Positions 17,712 through 27,947 are shown, counted from the first letter of the stretch. The stretch: DNA of 64,000 nt from Pseudomonas saponiphila (GCF_900105185.1 NZ_FNTJ01000002.1:1798001-1862000); one strand, 5' to 3'. Numbers and translations: made by a program. The notes: generated by a model not told the origin, from the sequence alone.

Positions 17712-18806
17712 ATGAGCGACAATCGCCAGTGGGCCCGCGAGGCCATCCGCATCATCGAAGCCGACTTCCAGCGCAGCGCCGACACCCACCTGATTCCATT
17801 GCCGTTGCCGGGACAGCCGGGCATCGAGCTGTATTTCAAGGATGAATCCAGCCATCCCACCGGCAGTCTCAAGCATCGTCTGGCCCGCTCGCTGTTTCTC
17901 TATGCGCTGTGTAACGGCTGGCTCAAGCCCGGCGCGCCGGTGATCGAGGCTTCCAGCGGCTCGACGGCGATTTCCGAGGCCTATTTCGCCCGCTTGCTGG
18001 GCCTGCCGTTCATTGCCGTGATGCCCGCGACCACCTCCCAGGAGAAGATCGCCCAGATCGCTTTCTACGGTGGCAAGAGCCATCTGGTGCAGGACCCGAC
18101 GCAGATCTATGCCGAGTCCGAGCGCCTGGCCCGTGAGAGCGGCGGCCACTTCATGGATCAGTTCACTTACGCCGAGCGCGCCACCGACTGGCGGGCCAAC
18201 AACAACATCGCCGAATCGATCTTCCAGCAGTTGCGCTTCGAACGTTATCCCGAGCCCAGCTGGCTGATCTCCAGCCCGGGCACTGGCGGCACCACCGCGA
18301 CCCTGGGGCGCTATGTGCGCTATCGCCAGCACTGCACCCGGGTACTGTGTGCCGACGCCGAGCGTTCGGTGTTCTTCGACTACTACCAGAGCGGCGATGC
18401 CAGTCTGCGCCTGGATTGCGGTTCGCGGATCGAAGGCATCGGCCGGCCACGGGTCGAGGCGTCGTTCCTGCCCAAGGTGATCGACGCCATGGTCAAGGTG
18501 CCGGATGCCCTGTCCCTGGCAGCCATGCACTACCTGGCCCAGCGCCTGGGGCGGCGGGTGGGCGGCTCCAGCGGCACCAACCTGATCGGAGCGCTGATGG
18601 CCGCCGAGCACATGGCCGCGGCCGGCGAGACGGGTTCGATCGTGGCGATTCTCTGTGACGGTGGCGAGCGTTATGCGACCACCTACTACGATGAGCAGTG
18701 GCTGGCAGAGCAGGGGTATGAACTGGCGGCGTTGATCGATGCGGTGGCGGCCAGCGTCGAGCGAGGCCAGGCCTTGCCTGCCAGCGTATTGCGCGCCGGC
18801 ATCTGA
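17712..18806 (+). CDS. PLP-dependent cysteine synthase family protein
   Basis: A 364-residue fold-type II PLP enzyme. The Schiff-base Lys is probably K54 in PTGSLKHR; the substrate loop is EASSGSTA; the phosphate loop is [13 protein letters not shown]. It differs from CysK/CysM in having a longer C-terminus and an unusual start ([12 protein letters not shown]). Relatives include cysteine synthases and desulfhydrases, and the reaction is not settled by sequence. It is monocistronic, with about 320 bp free upstream (nhaA is divergent) and a REP cluster downstream. Confidence 0.8.
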   Translation: MSDNRQWAREAIRIIEADFQRSADTHLIPLPLPGQPGIELYFKDESSHPTGSLKHRLARSLFLYALCNGWLKPGAPVIEASSGSTAISEAYFARLLGLPFIAVMPATTSQEKIAQIAFYGGKSHLVQDPTQIYAESERLARESGGHFMDQFTYAERATDWRANNNIAESIFQQLRFERYPEPSWLISSPGTGGTTATLGRYVRYRQHCTRVLCADAERSVFFDYYQSGDASLRLDCGSRIEGIGRPRVEASFLPKVIDAMVKVPDALSLAAMHYLAQRLGRRVGGSSGTNLIGALMAAEHMAAAGETGSIVAILCDGGERYATTYYDEQWLAEQGYELAALIDAVAASVERGQALPASVLRAGI

Positions 18807-18812
18807 ACCTGT

Positions 18813-18912
18813 CGTAGGAGCCGGCTTGCCGGCGAAGGGGCCCTTGAGCCGTGGACACCCTCGCCGGCATGCCGCTCCTACGGTAGGCGGTAGGAGCCGG
18901 CTTACCGGCGAA
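18813..18912. repeat. Cluster of three REP units
   Basis: Two direct units (GTAGGAGCCGGCTTGCCGGCG and a copy with TTACCGG) and one inverted unit between them. They lie between convergent genes. Confidence 0.85.
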
Positions 18913-18924
18913 AGGGCCGTTGCG

Positions 18925-20538
18925 TCAGGCCTGAATGCCGAGGATGTCGCGGGCCACGGCTTCGGCAATGCGAATCCCGTCGACCCCGGCGGAGAGAATC
19001 CCCCCGGCATAACCGGCGCCCTCACCGGCCGGGTACAGCCCCTTCACATTCAGGCTCTGCATCGAGGCATCGCGAGTGATGCGCAGTGGCGATGAGGTGC
19101 GGGTCTCGATACCGGTCAGCACCGCGTCGTGCAGCGAGTAGCCCTTGATCTGCCGCTCAAAGGCCGGCAACGCCTCACGAATGGCTTCGATGGCGAAGTC
19201 CGGCAACGCCAGGGCCAGGTCGCCCAGGCTCACGCCGGGCTTGTAGGAGGGCTCGACGCTGCCCAGGGCGGTGGTCGGCTTGCCGGCGATGAAGTCGCCC
19301 ACCAGCTGTGCCGGGGCCTGATAGTTGCTGCCCCCGAGGACAAAGGCGTGGGATTCCAGACGCTCCTGCAGCTCGATACCCGCCAGCGGGCCGCCCGGGT
19401 AATCCACTTCCGGAGTGATGCCGACCACGATGCCGGAGTTGGCGTTGCGCTCGTTGCGCGAGTACTGGCTCATGCCGTTGGTCACCACCCGGTTCGGTTC
19501 GGAGGTGGCGGCGACCACGGTGCCGCCCGGGCACATGCAGAAGCTGTAGACCGAACGGCCGTTCTTGGCGTGGTGCACCAGCTTGTAGTCGGCGGCGCCG
19601 AGTTTCGGGTGGCCGGCGTACTTGCCCAGGCGCGCGCTGTCGATCAGCGATTGCGGGTGTTCGATGCGGAAACCCACCGAGAACGGCTTGGCTTCCATGT
19701 ACACGCCACGGCTATGGAGCATGCGGAAGGTGTCGCGGGCGCTGTGGCCCAGGGCCAGGATCACGTGCCGCGAATGCAGCTGTTCGCCGCTGGCCAGCTC
19801 CACGCCTTGAAGTTGGCCGTCTTCGATCAACACGTCGGTCACCCGCTGCTCGAAGCGCACTTCACCGCCCAGGGCGATGATCTGCTGGCGCATGTTTTCC
19901 ACCACGCCGGTCAGGCGGAAGGTGCCGATGTGCGGCTTGCTGACGTAGAGGATCTCGTCCGGCGCACCGGCCTTGACGAACTCGTGGAGCACCTTGCGGC
20001 CGTGGTGTTGCGGGTCCTTGATCTGGCTGTAGAGCTTGCCGTCGGAGAAGGTTCCGGCACCGCCTTCGCCGAACTGCACGTTGGACTCGGGGTTGAGCAC
20101 GCTCTTGCGCCACAGGCCCCAGGTGTCCTTGGTGCGCTGGCGCACTTCCTTGCCGCGTTCGAGGATGATCGGCTTGAAGCCCATCTGTGCCAGCAACAGG
20201 CCGGCGAAGATCCCGCAAGGGCCGAACCCCACCACGATCGGCCGTTCGCTCAGCTCTGCCGGAGCCTGGCCCACCACCTTGTAGCTGACATCCGGCGCCG
20301 GGTTGACGTTACGGTCGTCGGCGAACTTGAGCAGCAGCGGCGCTTCGTCGCGCACGCTGAGGTCGATGGTGTAGATGAAGCACAGCTCGGATGACTTCTT
20401 GCGGGCGTCGTAGCTGCGTTTGAACAAGGTGAAATCGAGCAGCTCATCGCTGGCGATTCCCAGGCGCTGCACGATAGCGGCGCGCAGGTCTTCATCGGGA
20501 TGGTCGATCGGCAACTTGAGTTCGGTGATTCGTAACAT
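18925..20538 (-). CDS. FAD-dependent oxidoreductase (COG2509-like)
   Basis: A 537-residue protein starting at MLRITELKLP (20538); 9 extra upstream codons are open. An N-terminal ferredoxin-like domain of about 90 residues (FKRSYDARKKSS) is followed by an FAD-binding Rossmann domain with GFGPCGIFAGLLLA near residue 102 and the motif GEGGAGTFSDGKLY. The C-terminal FAD contact is GLYPAGEGAGYAGGILSAGVDG. This is the COG2509 uncharacterised dehydrogenase architecture. The substrate is unknown. It is monocistronic. Confidence 0.85.
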   Translation of the reverse strand: MLRITELKLPIDHPDEDLRAAIVQRLGIASDELLDFTLFKRSYDARKKSSELCFIYTIDLSVRDEAPLLLKFADDRNVNPAPDVSYKVVGQAPAELSERPIVVGFGPCGIFAGLLLAQMGFKPIILERGKEVRQRTKDTWGLWRKSVLNPESNVQFGEGGAGTFSDGKLYSQIKDPQHHGRKVLHEFVKAGAPDEILYVSKPHIGTFRLTGVVENMRQQIIALGGEVRFEQRVTDVLIEDGQLQGVELASGEQLHSRHVILALGHSARDTFRMLHSRGVYMEAKPFSVGFRIEHPQSLIDSARLGKYAGHPKLGAADYKLVHHAKNGRSVYSFCMCPGGTVVAATSEPNRVVTNGMSQYSRNERNANSGIVVGITPEVDYPGGPLAGIELQERLESHAFVLGGSNYQAPAQLVGDFIAGKPTTALGSVEPSYKPGVSLGDLALALPDFAIEAIREALPAFERQIKGYSLHDAVLTGIETRTSSPLRITRDASMQSLNVKGLYPAGEGAGYAGGILSAGVDGIRIAEAVARDILGIQA

Positions 20539-20650
20539 GACAGGGTCCGGGTAGGCGGTGCGCAACAGTGCGCCGGCTTGCTTTGCACAAACCGGCGATT
20601 ATAAGCCGCAATCCTCCCTCGCCGTGAGGCTAAAACCGCTGCTCGTCGAA

Positions 20651-21328
20651 TCAGTCGTTGCGTGAGCCGCCGAAATAGCCGCAACCGCGCTGCACCTGAC
20701 CGTCGACCCGCAGTTCGGCACTGAGGTGCTGGACGCTGCCGGTCACCGGGTCGACGCAACGCTGCGGCGCTACCCAGAGCTCCACGCGCTGGTGATTGGC
20801 TTCGCTGGTGAGGTTGAAACGGCCGTCTCCCAGCTGTTCTTCCAGATAGGGCAGGGCCAGGGTCGGCTGGCCGGCGCGTTCGATCATCATGCCCTTGGCG
20901 CTGACGTCGACGTTCCAGGCCGGGTTCTTGCTGCCGGCCCGCAGGATCAGGCGCTGGAAGTTCGGGTCGCCGCAGGCACCGGCGGAGCGCTCGACGCGGT
21001 ACAGCTGGCGCAGGTCCAGTTGGCCGTCGCTGCTGCCACTGGCAGAGAACTTGCCTCGCAGGTCGACGAACAGCTTGCCCTGTTTCTCCGCCAGGGTGGC
21101 GGCCTCTTGCAGCACGCTGGTGCCGCCGCCGTCACTGACCGTATAACGGCGATCCTCAGTGCAGGGCTTGAACAGCAACTTGCCGTCCGCTGCGCTGAGT
21201 TCACCCTGCATCCGGGTCAGCCCGGCCATGGACGGCACCTGGGGCTGAGGGTTGAACATCGGCAGCATCTGGCAGCCGGCAAACAGCGGTAGCAGGGCGA
21301 AACAAAGCAGTGAACGGGCAGTGCGCAT
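20651..21328 (-). CDS. Conserved lipoprotein, COG3650-like
   Basis: A 225-residue protein with a lipoprotein signal (MRTARSLLCFALLPLFAGC). Two ATGs lie in tandem (21331 and 21328); the second has the better spacing from GGAGG. The mature part has two similar halves: one with FKPCTEDRRYTV and LFVDLRGKF, and one with AWNVDVSAKGM and ELWVAPQRCVDPVTG. The second matches the periplasmic domain that often follows DUF4377/META-like regions. I recall such proteins as COG3650; the function is unknown. Confidence 0.6.
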   Translation of the reverse strand: MRTARSLLCFALLPLFAGCQMLPMFNPQPQVPSMAGLTRMQGELSAADGKLLFKPCTEDRRYTVSDGGGTSVLQEAATLAEKQGKLFVDLRGKFSASGSSDGQLDLRQLYRVERSAGACGDPNFQRLILRAGSKNPAWNVDVSAKGMMIERAGQPTLALPYLEEQLGDGRFNLTSEANHQRVELWVAPQRCVDPVTGSVQHLSAELRVDGQVQRGCGYFGGSRND

Positions 21329-21426
21329 CATCGGGCCTCCAAGCGGGAGCCGACACGTTACGCAGCCCGCCCGGTCACCACAACCCCGGATTGCCCGCAG
21401 CAGCGCCAGCTCCTACACAAGCCGGC

Positions 21427-22026
21427 TTAGCCGACGCGGTAGGTCTGGCCGGTCTGCAGGCCTTCCACGCTCTTGGCGTAAGCCAGGGCCACGTCAGCCG
21501 CCGGCACCGGCTTGAAGCCGCGGAAGTACGGGGCGTAGCTGTCCATGGCTTCCAGCAGCACGTTGGGGCTGATCGAGTTGATCCGCAGGCCACGGGGCAG
21601 TTCGATGGCGGCGGCGCGCACGAAGCTGTCGAGGGCGCCGTTGACCAGGGCCGCCGAAGCGCCGCTGCGGATCGGGTCGTGGCTCAAGATGCCAGTGGTG
21701 AAGGTGAAGGACGCGCCGTCGTTGGCGTACTCGCGGCCGATCAGCAGCAGGTTGACCTGGCCCATCAGCTTGTCCCTGAGGCCCAGCTCGAAGTGCTCAG
21801 CGGTCATCTCCGCCAGGGGCGCGAAGGTGACGTTGCCGGCGGCGCAGACCAGCGCATCGAAGCGCCCGGTTTTCTCGAACAGGGCGCGGATCGATTGGCT
21901 GTCGCTGATATCCACCTGGAACTCGCCGCTGGTGCGGCCGATGCGTACCACTTGGTGACGTTGCTCCAGCTCGCGTGCGACCGCCGAACCAATAGTGCCG
22001 TTGGCACCGATCAAGAGAATCTTCAT
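21427..22026 (-). CDS. Short-chain dehydrogenase/reductase family protein lacking the YxxxK motif
   Basis: A 199-residue SDR-fold protein. The cofactor loop GANGTIGSA is at residues 8-16 and the NAG-like motif is CAAGNVTF. Catalytic Ser could be in TTGILSHDP, but where Tyr-x-x-x-Lys is expected the sequence reads SGASAALVNGALDS, with no Tyr or Lys. It also ends early compared with classical 250-residue SDRs. It therefore belongs to a short divergent subgroup that may not act as a usual oxidoreductase. It is divergent from a LysR gene 104 bp away, which probably controls it. Confidence 0.8.
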   Translation of the reverse strand: MKILLIGANGTIGSAVARELEQRHQVVRIGRTSGEFQVDISDSQSIRALFEKTGRFDALVCAAGNVTFAPLAEMTAEHFELGLRDKLMGQVNLLLIGREYANDGASFTFTTGILSHDPIRSGASAALVNGALDSFVRAAAIELPRGLRINSISPNVLLEAMDSYAPYFRGFKPVPAADVALAYAKSVEGLQTGQTYRVG

Positions 22027-22130
22027 GGTTTGTTCCTCGAAAGGGGGGAAGAGACTTGCAGTCTAGAGTGGTTTTTTTCGTGGATTAACGCGCTAATAGG
22101 CAACCTTTGGTTTTCAAATGGAAACAGTCC

Positions 22131-23039
22131 ATGAGCGAGATGGATGATCTGGCGGCGTTTGCCGTGCTGGTAGAGGCGGGCAGCTTTACCCTGGCGGCCC
22201 AACGCCTGGGGTGCAGCAAGGGCCAGTTGTCCAAGCGCCTCAGCGCCCTGGAGGCGCGCTACGCGGTGGTGCTGTTGCAACGCACCACCCGGCGCCTGGA
22301 CCTGACCGCCGCCGGCGCGGCGTTGCTGCCCCAGGCCCAGGCGCTGGTGGCCCAGGTCGAACGGGCGCATCAGGCCCTGGCGCGGCTCAAGGACGAGATG
22401 GCCGGGCCGGTGCGCCTGACCGTACCGGTGTCCCTGGGCGAAACCTTTTTCGACGGCCTGCTGCTGGAGTTCTCCCGGCACTATCCCCAGGTGCAGATCG
22501 AGCTGGACCTGAACAACAGCTACCGCGACCTGACCCGGGACGGTTTTGACCTGGCCGTGCGTTCCGAGGTGGCCAGCGACCAGCGCCTGGTAGCCCGGTC
22601 ATTGCTGGCCTGGCATGAAATGACCTGCGCCAGTCCGGCCTATCTGGAGCAATACGGTGAGCCGCAGACCCCCGCGCAGCTGGCCGAGCATCGCTGCCTG
22701 CTCAACAGCCACTACAGCGGGCGGGAAGAGTGGCTCTATCACCAGCGTCACGAGCTGCTGCGGGTGCGGGTTTCCGGGCCCTTTGCCAGTAATCACTACA
22801 ACCTGCTGAAGAAGGCCGCCCTGGTAGGGGCGGGAATCGCCCGGCTGCCGTCCTACGTGCTGCACAGCGAGTTGGCCGATGGCCGCTTGCGCTGGCTGTT
22901 GCGGGACTACCAGACCCGCAGCATGCCGATGTATCTGGTGCACCCCTATCAGGGCGGCCTGCCCAGGCGTACCCAGGTGCTGGCCGATTACCTGATGGAC
23001 TGGTTCCGCCGCAGTGGCGAGGCCCTGGATCGCTTGTAG
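22131..23039 (+). CDS. LysR family transcriptional regulator
   Basis: A 302-residue protein with an N-terminal winged helix (FAVLVEAGSFTLAAQRLGCSKGQLSKRLSALE, residues about 8-40, quoted for position) and a C-terminal effector domain of the periplasmic-binding type (GPVRLTVPVSLGETFF, LVARSLLAWHEMTCASP). The start is taken at MSEMDDL (22131). Divergent placement against the SDR gene suggests it regulates that gene and itself from the shared 104-bp gap. The effector is unknown. Confidence 0.9.
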   Translation: MSEMDDLAAFAVLVEAGSFTLAAQRLGCSKGQLSKRLSALEARYAVVLLQRTTRRLDLTAAGAALLPQAQALVAQVERAHQALARLKDEMAGPVRLTVPVSLGETFFDGLLLEFSRHYPQVQIELDLNNSYRDLTRDGFDLAVRSEVASDQRLVARSLLAWHEMTCASPAYLEQYGEPQTPAQLAEHRCLLNSHYSGREEWLYHQRHELLRVRVSGPFASNHYNLLKKAALVGAGIARLPSYVLHSELADGRLRWLLRDYQTRSMPMYLVHPYQGGLPRRTQVLADYLMDWFRRSGEALDRL

Positions 23040-23104
23040 CCTCATGTTCCTGGGGCGGGATGCCACCGCCAGCCGCCGGTTTGAAGCGCTTGAAGCTCCT
23101 GCGG

Positions 23105-23614
23105 CTACAGCGTGCCGCGCTGGAAGTGCCGGGCCAGCAGGTGGTCGAGGGACAACACTCCAGGGCCCTTGGCCATCAGCAGCAGAAGGATCGCCGCCCA
23201 GGTGCCGTGGGTCGGGTAGGCATCGGGGTAGACGAAGAGCTGGATGGTCAGGGTCATCCCCAGCAGTGCCAGGGCGGAGAAACGCGTGGCCAGTCCCAGC
23301 AGGATCAGCACCGGGAAAAAGTGCTCGGCGAAGGCCGCCAGGTGCGCCGCCACTTCCGGGCTCAGCAAGGGCACGTGGTATTCGCTCTGGAACAGGGGAA
23401 TGGTGGAGTCGGCCAGGCGCGGCCAGCCCAGTTCGAAGGTCCCGGAGAACAGGTCGATGGCCAGTCCTTCGATCTTGGTCTGGCCGGATTTCCAGAACAC
23501 CGCGGCGATGGAAAACCGCGCGATAAAGGCGATCAGGCTGTAGGGAATGCGCTCGAACCCTTGAATGATCCGGTGCAGCAGTCCGCTAGCGGGGGCAGGT
23601 GTCTGGGTGTTCAT
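23105..23614 (-). CDS. DoxX family membrane protein of the bufferin operon (HvfX-like)
   Basis: A 169-residue protein with four predicted membrane helices and the DoxX pattern (RFSIAAVFWKSGQTKIEG, FFPVLILLGLATRFSALALLGM). DoxX-like proteins close many MNIO bufferin operons, where they are named HvfX and are thought to act in redox or copper-peptide maturation. It starts 2 bp after the bufC-like stop, as the last gene of the operon. Confidence 0.85.
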   Translation of the reverse strand: MNTQTPAPASGLLHRIIQGFERIPYSLIAFIARFSIAAVFWKSGQTKIEGLAIDLFSGTFELGWPRLADSTIPLFQSEYHVPLLSPEVAAHLAAFAEHFFPVLILLGLATRFSALALLGMTLTIQLFVYPDAYPTHGTWAAILLLLMAKGPGVLSLDHLLARHFQRGTL

Positions 23615-23616
23615 GG

Positions 23617-24387
23617 TCACGCCTTCTGGTGAGGTTGCAGATCGATAAGGGCGCCGTGGGCCAGCAGCAGGCCCAGGCACTGGCCCAGGTCGAAGTCGGC
23701 CTGGGCATCCAGGGCATAGGCCGCCGCGACTTCCAGCGGCCAGTGATTGCGCAGAGCGTCGATGAAGGTCATGGCGCCGAGGTCCACGGCAATCACCTCG
23801 ACCTCCAGAGCGTTGCGCAGCACCAGGGCGTGCTGGCCCTGGTGCAGGTCGAACGTCGGCCAGGCGGCATCGCTCTGGTGAGCGGCCCACAGGCTGACGA
23901 CGGCGAAGGCCGAGTGCAGGGTGCGCAGTGATGGATGCAGCCGCAGGCACAGCTGGCCGAGGCGATCGGGCTGGTTCATTGCCGCCAGCAACCGGGCCGG
24001 TGGCAGGGGCTCGGCGTCGGCGGCGTGATAAGCCTCGACCCGCAGCCGTTCCAGGCGCGCCATATCGGCCAGATAAGGCAGGGCCGCCGCCGGAGCGAAG
24101 CCCTGGATGAAGTCCGCCAGGTCCTGGCCGTAGTCGTTGAGCAACGGGCTGTGTGGGGGGAAATCCTGCACGTACAGGCCGGCCATGGCATTGAAGAATG
24201 CCTGCCCCACCAGTTGCGCCACCACCGGGTAGGCCTCGGTGAGGGCATTGATCAGCGAGCCTTGCACGTTGTTGCGATAGACCGCGAAGCGGCTGGCCGG
24301 ATCGGCGCCGTTGCTGCTGCAAAGCCCCGCCGGGCAGGTGGAGTCGGCGCTCAGCAGCGCCTGGGCAAAACAGGCGTGGTTGCTCAT
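23617..24387 (-). CDS. bufC: BufC/HvfC-type RiPP maturation partner (DUF2063)
   Basis: A 256-residue protein with the DUF2063 N-terminal pattern: [26 protein letters not shown] near residue 33 (position given, motif FAVYRNN), then FNAMAGLYV and [10 protein letters not shown]. In bufferin systems this protein pairs with the MNIO enzyme and recruits the precursor peptide. Its ATG overlaps the bufB stop by 4 bp (ATGA), showing translational coupling. Confidence 0.88.
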   Translation of the reverse strand: MSNHACFAQALLSADSTCPAGLCSSNGADPASRFAVYRNNVQGSLINALTEAYPVVAQLVGQAFFNAMAGLYVQDFPPHSPLLNDYGQDLADFIQGFAPAAALPYLADMARLERLRVEAYHAADAEPLPPARLLAAMNQPDRLGQLCLRLHPSLRTLHSAFAVVSLWAAHQSDAAWPTFDLHQGQHALVLRNALEVEVIAVDLGAMTFIDALRNHWPLEVAAAYALDAQADFDLGQCLGLLLAHGALIDLQPHQKA

Positions 24388-25286
24388 GGCTGCGCCCGCG
24401 CCTGGTGCAACAGCGCCTGTGCCTGTGCGGCCTCCTCCAGCAGGGTGGTCAGGCTCGGCACCTGATTGTCCCGTTCGATCAGGGTGGCCATGGGGCCGAT
24501 CCGCTCCAGCACCTGCTGGTACAGGGCCCAGACTTCCCGGTCCACCGGGGCGCCGTGGTCATCGATCAACAGGCGGTCGCCGAGGCTGTCCCGGTCCTCG
24601 GCGAACCCGGCCAGATGAATCTCGCCCACCGCGTGCAGCGGCAGCGCCTGCATATAAGCCAGGGGATCGCGCTGGTGGTTGATGCAGGAGACGTAGAGGT
24701 TGTTGACGTCCAGCAGCAGGCCGCAGCCGCTGCGCTGGATCACTTCGCGGATGAAGTCCGTCTCGTCCAGGGTCGAGCGTTGGAACTGCAGGTAGGTGGC
24801 GGGGTTTTCCAGCAGCATGGTGCGCCCCAGGTGATTCTGCAGTTGATCGATGTGTTCGCAGACCCGTTGCAGGGTCGGCACGTCGTAGGCCAGGGGCAGC
24901 AGGTCGTTGAGAAACACCGGGCCGTGGCTGGACCAGGCCAGGTGTTCGGAAAAGGACTGGGGTTGATAGCGCTCGATCAACACCGCCAGGCGCCGCAGGT
25001 GCTCGCTGTCCAGGGGGCCTTCGCCACCGATGGACAGGCCGACGCCGTGCAGCGACAGCGGATAATCCTGGCGAATCAGCCCCAGGTAATGATGGAAGGG
25101 GCCGCCGGCCACCATGTAGTTTTCGGCGTGCACCTCGAAAAAGCCCAGCTCGGGCCGCTGTTCGAGAACCTCCTTGAAGTGTTCGCTCTTGAGCCCCAGG
25201 CCTGCGCGGGACGGCAGGCTCGGGACGCACGCCTGCGGATTTCGGAGCACCGTGACCGGCCGTTTCGGTTGATCGTGACCGGTCAT
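24384..25286 (-). CDS. bufB: MNIO (DUF692) peptide maturase BufB, N-terminus replaced by IS21 sequence
   Basis: A 300-codon frame. From the Gln at codon 18 on it is a near-complete MNIO enzyme, the multinuclear iron oxidase that converts Cys of the precursor to thiooxazoles. Metal-site blocks: [50 protein letters not shown] and DDHGAPV. The first 17 codons ([10 protein letters not shown]...) come from the end of the IS21 element, which ends at 25234. The native 17-codon start lies at 27875-27925 beyond the element. No strong ribosome site precedes the new ATG, so expression is uncertain. The enzyme core appears intact. Confidence 0.85.
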   Translation of the reverse strand: MTGHDQPKRPVTVLRNPQACVPSLPSRAGLGLKSEHFKEVLEQRPELGFFEVHAENYMVAGGPFHHYLGLIRQDYPLSLHGVGLSIGGEGPLDSEHLRRLAVLIERYQPQSFSEHLAWSSHGPVFLNDLLPLAYDVPTLQRVCEHIDQLQNHLGRTMLLENPATYLQFQRSTLDETDFIREVIQRSGCGLLLDVNNLYVSCINHQRDPLAYMQALPLHAVGEIHLAGFAEDRDSLGDRLLIDDHGAPVDREVWALYQQVLERIGPMATLIERDNQVPSLTTLLEEAAQAQALLHQARAQP

Positions 25287-25396
25287 TTCGCTAACGCGTG
25301 ACCGCTCATTTCGGTAGCAACGTGACCGATTTTCCGCCTGTTCCGAAACAGGTGGTCACGGCTTACCGAAATCGCCGGTCACGACTTAGCGAAAGC
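25251..25396. repeat. Array of transposase-binding-like repeats in the IS21 left end
   Basis: Units of the form GTGACCG-n-TTTCGGT occur four times in a row (beginning near 25252, 25275, 25299 and 25320), then two inverted units (GGTCACGGCTTACCGAAA, GGTCACGACTTAGCGAAA). Two further units lie at the right end. IS21 elements carry such multiple terminal repeats as IstA binding sites. The same array occurs in copy 2. Confidence 0.8.
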
Positions 25397-25458
25397 CTTC
25401 CCCTTCGTTGCGCATGACCTGATGCGCCGCCATCCTCGACCGATTTCGGGAGAGGAAG

Positions 25459-27144
25459 ATGGCGGCGCCGCGAGTAGCCATGCGAAACATCAAAGAATGT
25501 CTGCGCCTCAAGTTTGAGGCCGGCTTGTCCCACGAGAAGATTGCCCGTGCCTTGCAGCTGTCCAAGGGCGTGGTTAGCAAGTACATCGCGGCGGCGCGGG
25601 TGGCCGGGCTGGACTGGCCGGCGCTGGTGGCCATGGACGAGGCCGCGCTGGCGGCCGCCTTGTTTGCACCGACGTCGACGAACAAGCCGCGCGGTGAGCG
25701 AGTGCTGCCCGATGTGCTGAGCATCCACCGCGAGTTGCGACGCAAGGGCGTGACCTTGCAGCTGCTGTGGGAGGAATATCTCGCCGCGCATGCGGGCCAG
25801 CCGACCTACCGCTACACCCAGTTCGTCGAGCACTACCGGCGCTACGCCCAGACGCTCAAACGTTCGATGCGTCAGCTGCACCGTGCGGGCGAGAAGCTAT
25901 TCATCGACTATGCCGGGCCGACGCTGCCGGTGGTCGACCCGGCCACCGGCGAAGTGCGCCGGGCGCACATCTTCGTCGCCGCCCTGGGCGCCTCGAATTA
26001 CACCTATGCCTGCGCGACGCCAGGCGAAACCCAGGTGGACTGGCTGACCTCGCTGGGCCAGGCTCTGACCTACTTTGGCGGCGTGCCGGAAATGGTTGTG
26101 CCGGACAATCCGCGCGCCCTGGTCGCCCAGCCGGATCGCTACGAGCCGGGCCTGAACCGGGCCACGCTGGAGTGCGCGCGTCATTACCAGACGGTGATCC
26201 TGCCGGCACGGCCACGCAAGCCTCAGGACAAGGCCAAGGCCGAGGTGGCGGTGCAGGTGGTCGAGCGCTGGATCATGGCGCGGCTGCGCCATCGGCAGTT
26301 CTTCAGCCTGCATGCGCTTAACCAGGCCATCGCCGAGCTGCTGGAGGATCTGAATCGGCGCCCGTTCAAGCGGCTCGATGGCTGCCGGCGCGACTGGTTC
26401 GAGCGCCTGGATCGCCCGGCCTTGCGAGCGCTGCCGGTGCATCCCTACGAGGTCGCCACCTTCAAGCGCTGCAAGGTCAGCATCGACTACCACATCGAGG
26501 TCAATGGCAGCTTCTACAGCGTGCCCTCCGCCCTGGCCCGGCAGAACGTGGACGTGCGACTGACGGCACACACCCTGGAAGTGCTGCATGGCAACCGGCG
26601 GGTGGCCAGCCACCTGCTGCTGGGGCGACGCGGCGCTTACAGTACCCAGCGCGAGCACATGCCCGCGGCGCACCAGGCGCATCGCGAATGGACGCCACAA
26701 CGCCTGCTCGACTGGGGCGCGCGGATCGGCCCCTACACGCGCCAACTGATCGATCACCAACTGACCCACAAGCCGCACCCGGAGATGGGCTACCGCGCCT
26801 GCCTCGGCCTGCTCTCGCTGGCCCGGCGCTATGGCAATGCACGCCTGGAAGCCGCTGCCGAACGTGCCGTACACCTGCGCGCCTTCACCGGGCGCAGCGT
26901 GCGCAACCTGCTCCAGCAAGGCCTGGATCAACAGCCGCTGCCCCAGCGTGCCGCCGAAACGACCTTACCCGGCGACCACGAGAACGTCCGTGGCGCCGAC
27001 TACTACCAACCCCCGCAACAGGAGCTGTTCGATGATGCCGCAACACACCCTGAATCAACTGCACCAGCTACGCCTGGACGGCATGGCCCGCGCCCTGGAA
27101 GAGCAATGGACGCTGCCGGCCAGCCACAGCCTGAGCTTCGATGA
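25459..27144 (+). CDS. istA: IS21 transposase IstA (copy 1)
   Basis: A 561-residue DDE transposase. It has an N-terminal helix-turn-helix ([21 protein letters not shown], about residues 23-43), catalytic acids in [18 protein letters not shown] and the Glu of KAKAEVAVQ, and a C-terminal beta-barrel domain ([19 protein letters not shown] stretch). The frame runs 113 nt into istB. This overlap is longer than usual and the last 35 or so residues are low-complexity Pro/Arg. Confidence 0.95.
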   Translation: MAAPRVAMRNIKECLRLKFEAGLSHEKIARALQLSKGVVSKYIAAARVAGLDWPALVAMDEAALAAALFAPTSTNKPRGERVLPDVLSIHRELRRKGVTLQLLWEEYLAAHAGQPTYRYTQFVEHYRRYAQTLKRSMRQLHRAGEKLFIDYAGPTLPVVDPATGEVRRAHIFVAALGASNYTYACATPGETQVDWLTSLGQALTYFGGVPEMVVPDNPRALVAQPDRYEPGLNRATLECARHYQTVILPARPRKPQDKAKAEVAVQVVERWIMARLRHRQFFSLHALNQAIAELLEDLNRRPFKRLDGCRRDWFERLDRPALRALPVHPYEVATFKRCKVSIDYHIEVNGSFYSVPSALARQNVDVRLTAHTLEVLHGNRRVASHLLLGRRGAYSTQREHMPAAHQAHREWTPQRLLDWGARIGPYTRQLIDHQLTHKPHPEMGYRACLGLLSLARRYGNARLEAAAERAVHLRAFTGRSVRNLLQQGLDQQPLPQRAAETTLPGDHENVRGADYYQPPQQELFDDAATHPESTAPATPGRHGPRPGRAMDAAGQPQPELR

Positions 27145-27781
27145 ACGCCTCGGCCTACTGCTCGACCGCGAACTGGCCTGGCGTGACAACCAGCGCCTGG
27201 TACGGCTGCGCAAGAAGGCCAAGCTCAAGTACGCCAACGCCTGCCTGGAAGATCTCGACCGCCGCACCGGACGCGCCCTGGACGAGCGTCTGATCGCCAC
27301 CCTGGCCAGTGGCGACTGGATCCGCCAGCAGCACAACCTGCTGCTGACCGGCCCGACCGGTGCCGGCAAAACCTGGCTGGCCTGCGCCCTGGGCAACCAG
27401 GCCTGCCGCCAGGGCTATAGCACCCTGTACCTGCGCACCCCGCGCCTGCTGGAACAACTGCGCATCGCTCATGGCGACGGCAGCTTCGGCCGTACCCTGC
27501 AACAGCTGGCAAAGGTCGACGTCCTGGTGCTGGACGACTGGGCGCTAGCCCCGCTGGAGGAAGGAGCCCGGCATGACCTGCTGGAGGTGATCGACGACCG
27601 CGCTGGCAGCCGCTCCACCATCCTGACGAGCCAACTGCCCATCGAGCACTGGCACGGCTGGATCAACGACCCGACCCTGGCCGATGCCATCCTCGACCGC
27701 CTGGTGCACAACGCCTACCGACTGACGATGAAAGGCGAGTCGCTGCGCCGAAAAAAAGCCGAGGAACAAGCCGCATCGTGA
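27032..27781 (+). CDS. istB: IS21 helper ATPase IstB (copy 1)
   Basis: A 249-residue AAA+ ATPase that assembles on target DNA and activates IstA. Walker A is GPTGAGKTW and Walker B is VLVLDDWAL. The start [10 protein letters not shown] (27032) follows AACAGGAG; the frame is open further upstream inside istA but those residues are not IstB-like. Confidence 0.95.
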   Translation: MMPQHTLNQLHQLRLDGMARALEEQWTLPASHSLSFDERLGLLLDRELAWRDNQRLVRLRKKAKLKYANACLEDLDRRTGRALDERLIATLASGDWIRQQHNLLLTGPTGAGKTWLACALGNQACRQGYSTLYLRTPRLLEQLRIAHGDGSFGRTLQQLAKVDVLVLDDWALAPLEEGARHDLLEVIDDRAGSRSTILTSQLPIEHWHGWINDPTLADAILDRLVHNAYRLTMKGESLRRKKAEEQAAS

Positions 27782-27874
27782 CCGATGCGATTACAATCCA
27801 GAACCCGCGCAACCGGGGTGGAAGCACCGGTCACGTATTAGCGAAACGCTCGGTCACGTTCACCGAAATCCGCA

Positions 27875-27925
27875 GCACGCCTGAATGTCGTGGCGGGGGT
27901 TGTGGTTCAGGGCGCTGTTCATCAT
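27875..27925 (-). pseudogene. bufB: Detached 5' end of bufB
   Basis: The first 17 codons of native bufB (two tandem ATGs at 27925 and 27922, then NSALNHNP...) separated from the rest by the IS21 element. Reading on into the element meets a TGA after four codons. Joining this piece to the frame at 25233 with one target duplication gives an uninterrupted MNIO gene. Confidence 0.85.
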
Positions 27926-27947
27926 CGACACTCAGGCTAATACCGGA

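Larger units (their letters stand above)
25234..27874 (+). mobile_element. IS21-family insertion sequence, copy 1
   Basis: A 2,641-bp element bounded by TGCGGATTTCGG and CCGAAATCCGCA (TG...CA ends) and flanked by a perfect 7-bp target duplication GCACGCC at 25227-25233 and 27875-27881. It carries istA and istB. Removing the element and one duplication restores the bufB frame exactly, which confirms the boundaries. A second copy of the same length lies at 48930-51570 in opposite orientation; its translated products are identical. I cannot give an ISfinder name. Confidence 0.95.

Noticed and set aside
23105..24322. 405-codon frame joining HvfX with an antisense-like N-terminal half
   Set aside because: Only the part from 23614 on is DoxX-like. 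The upstream half is the wrong frame of bufC, which has its own clear start.
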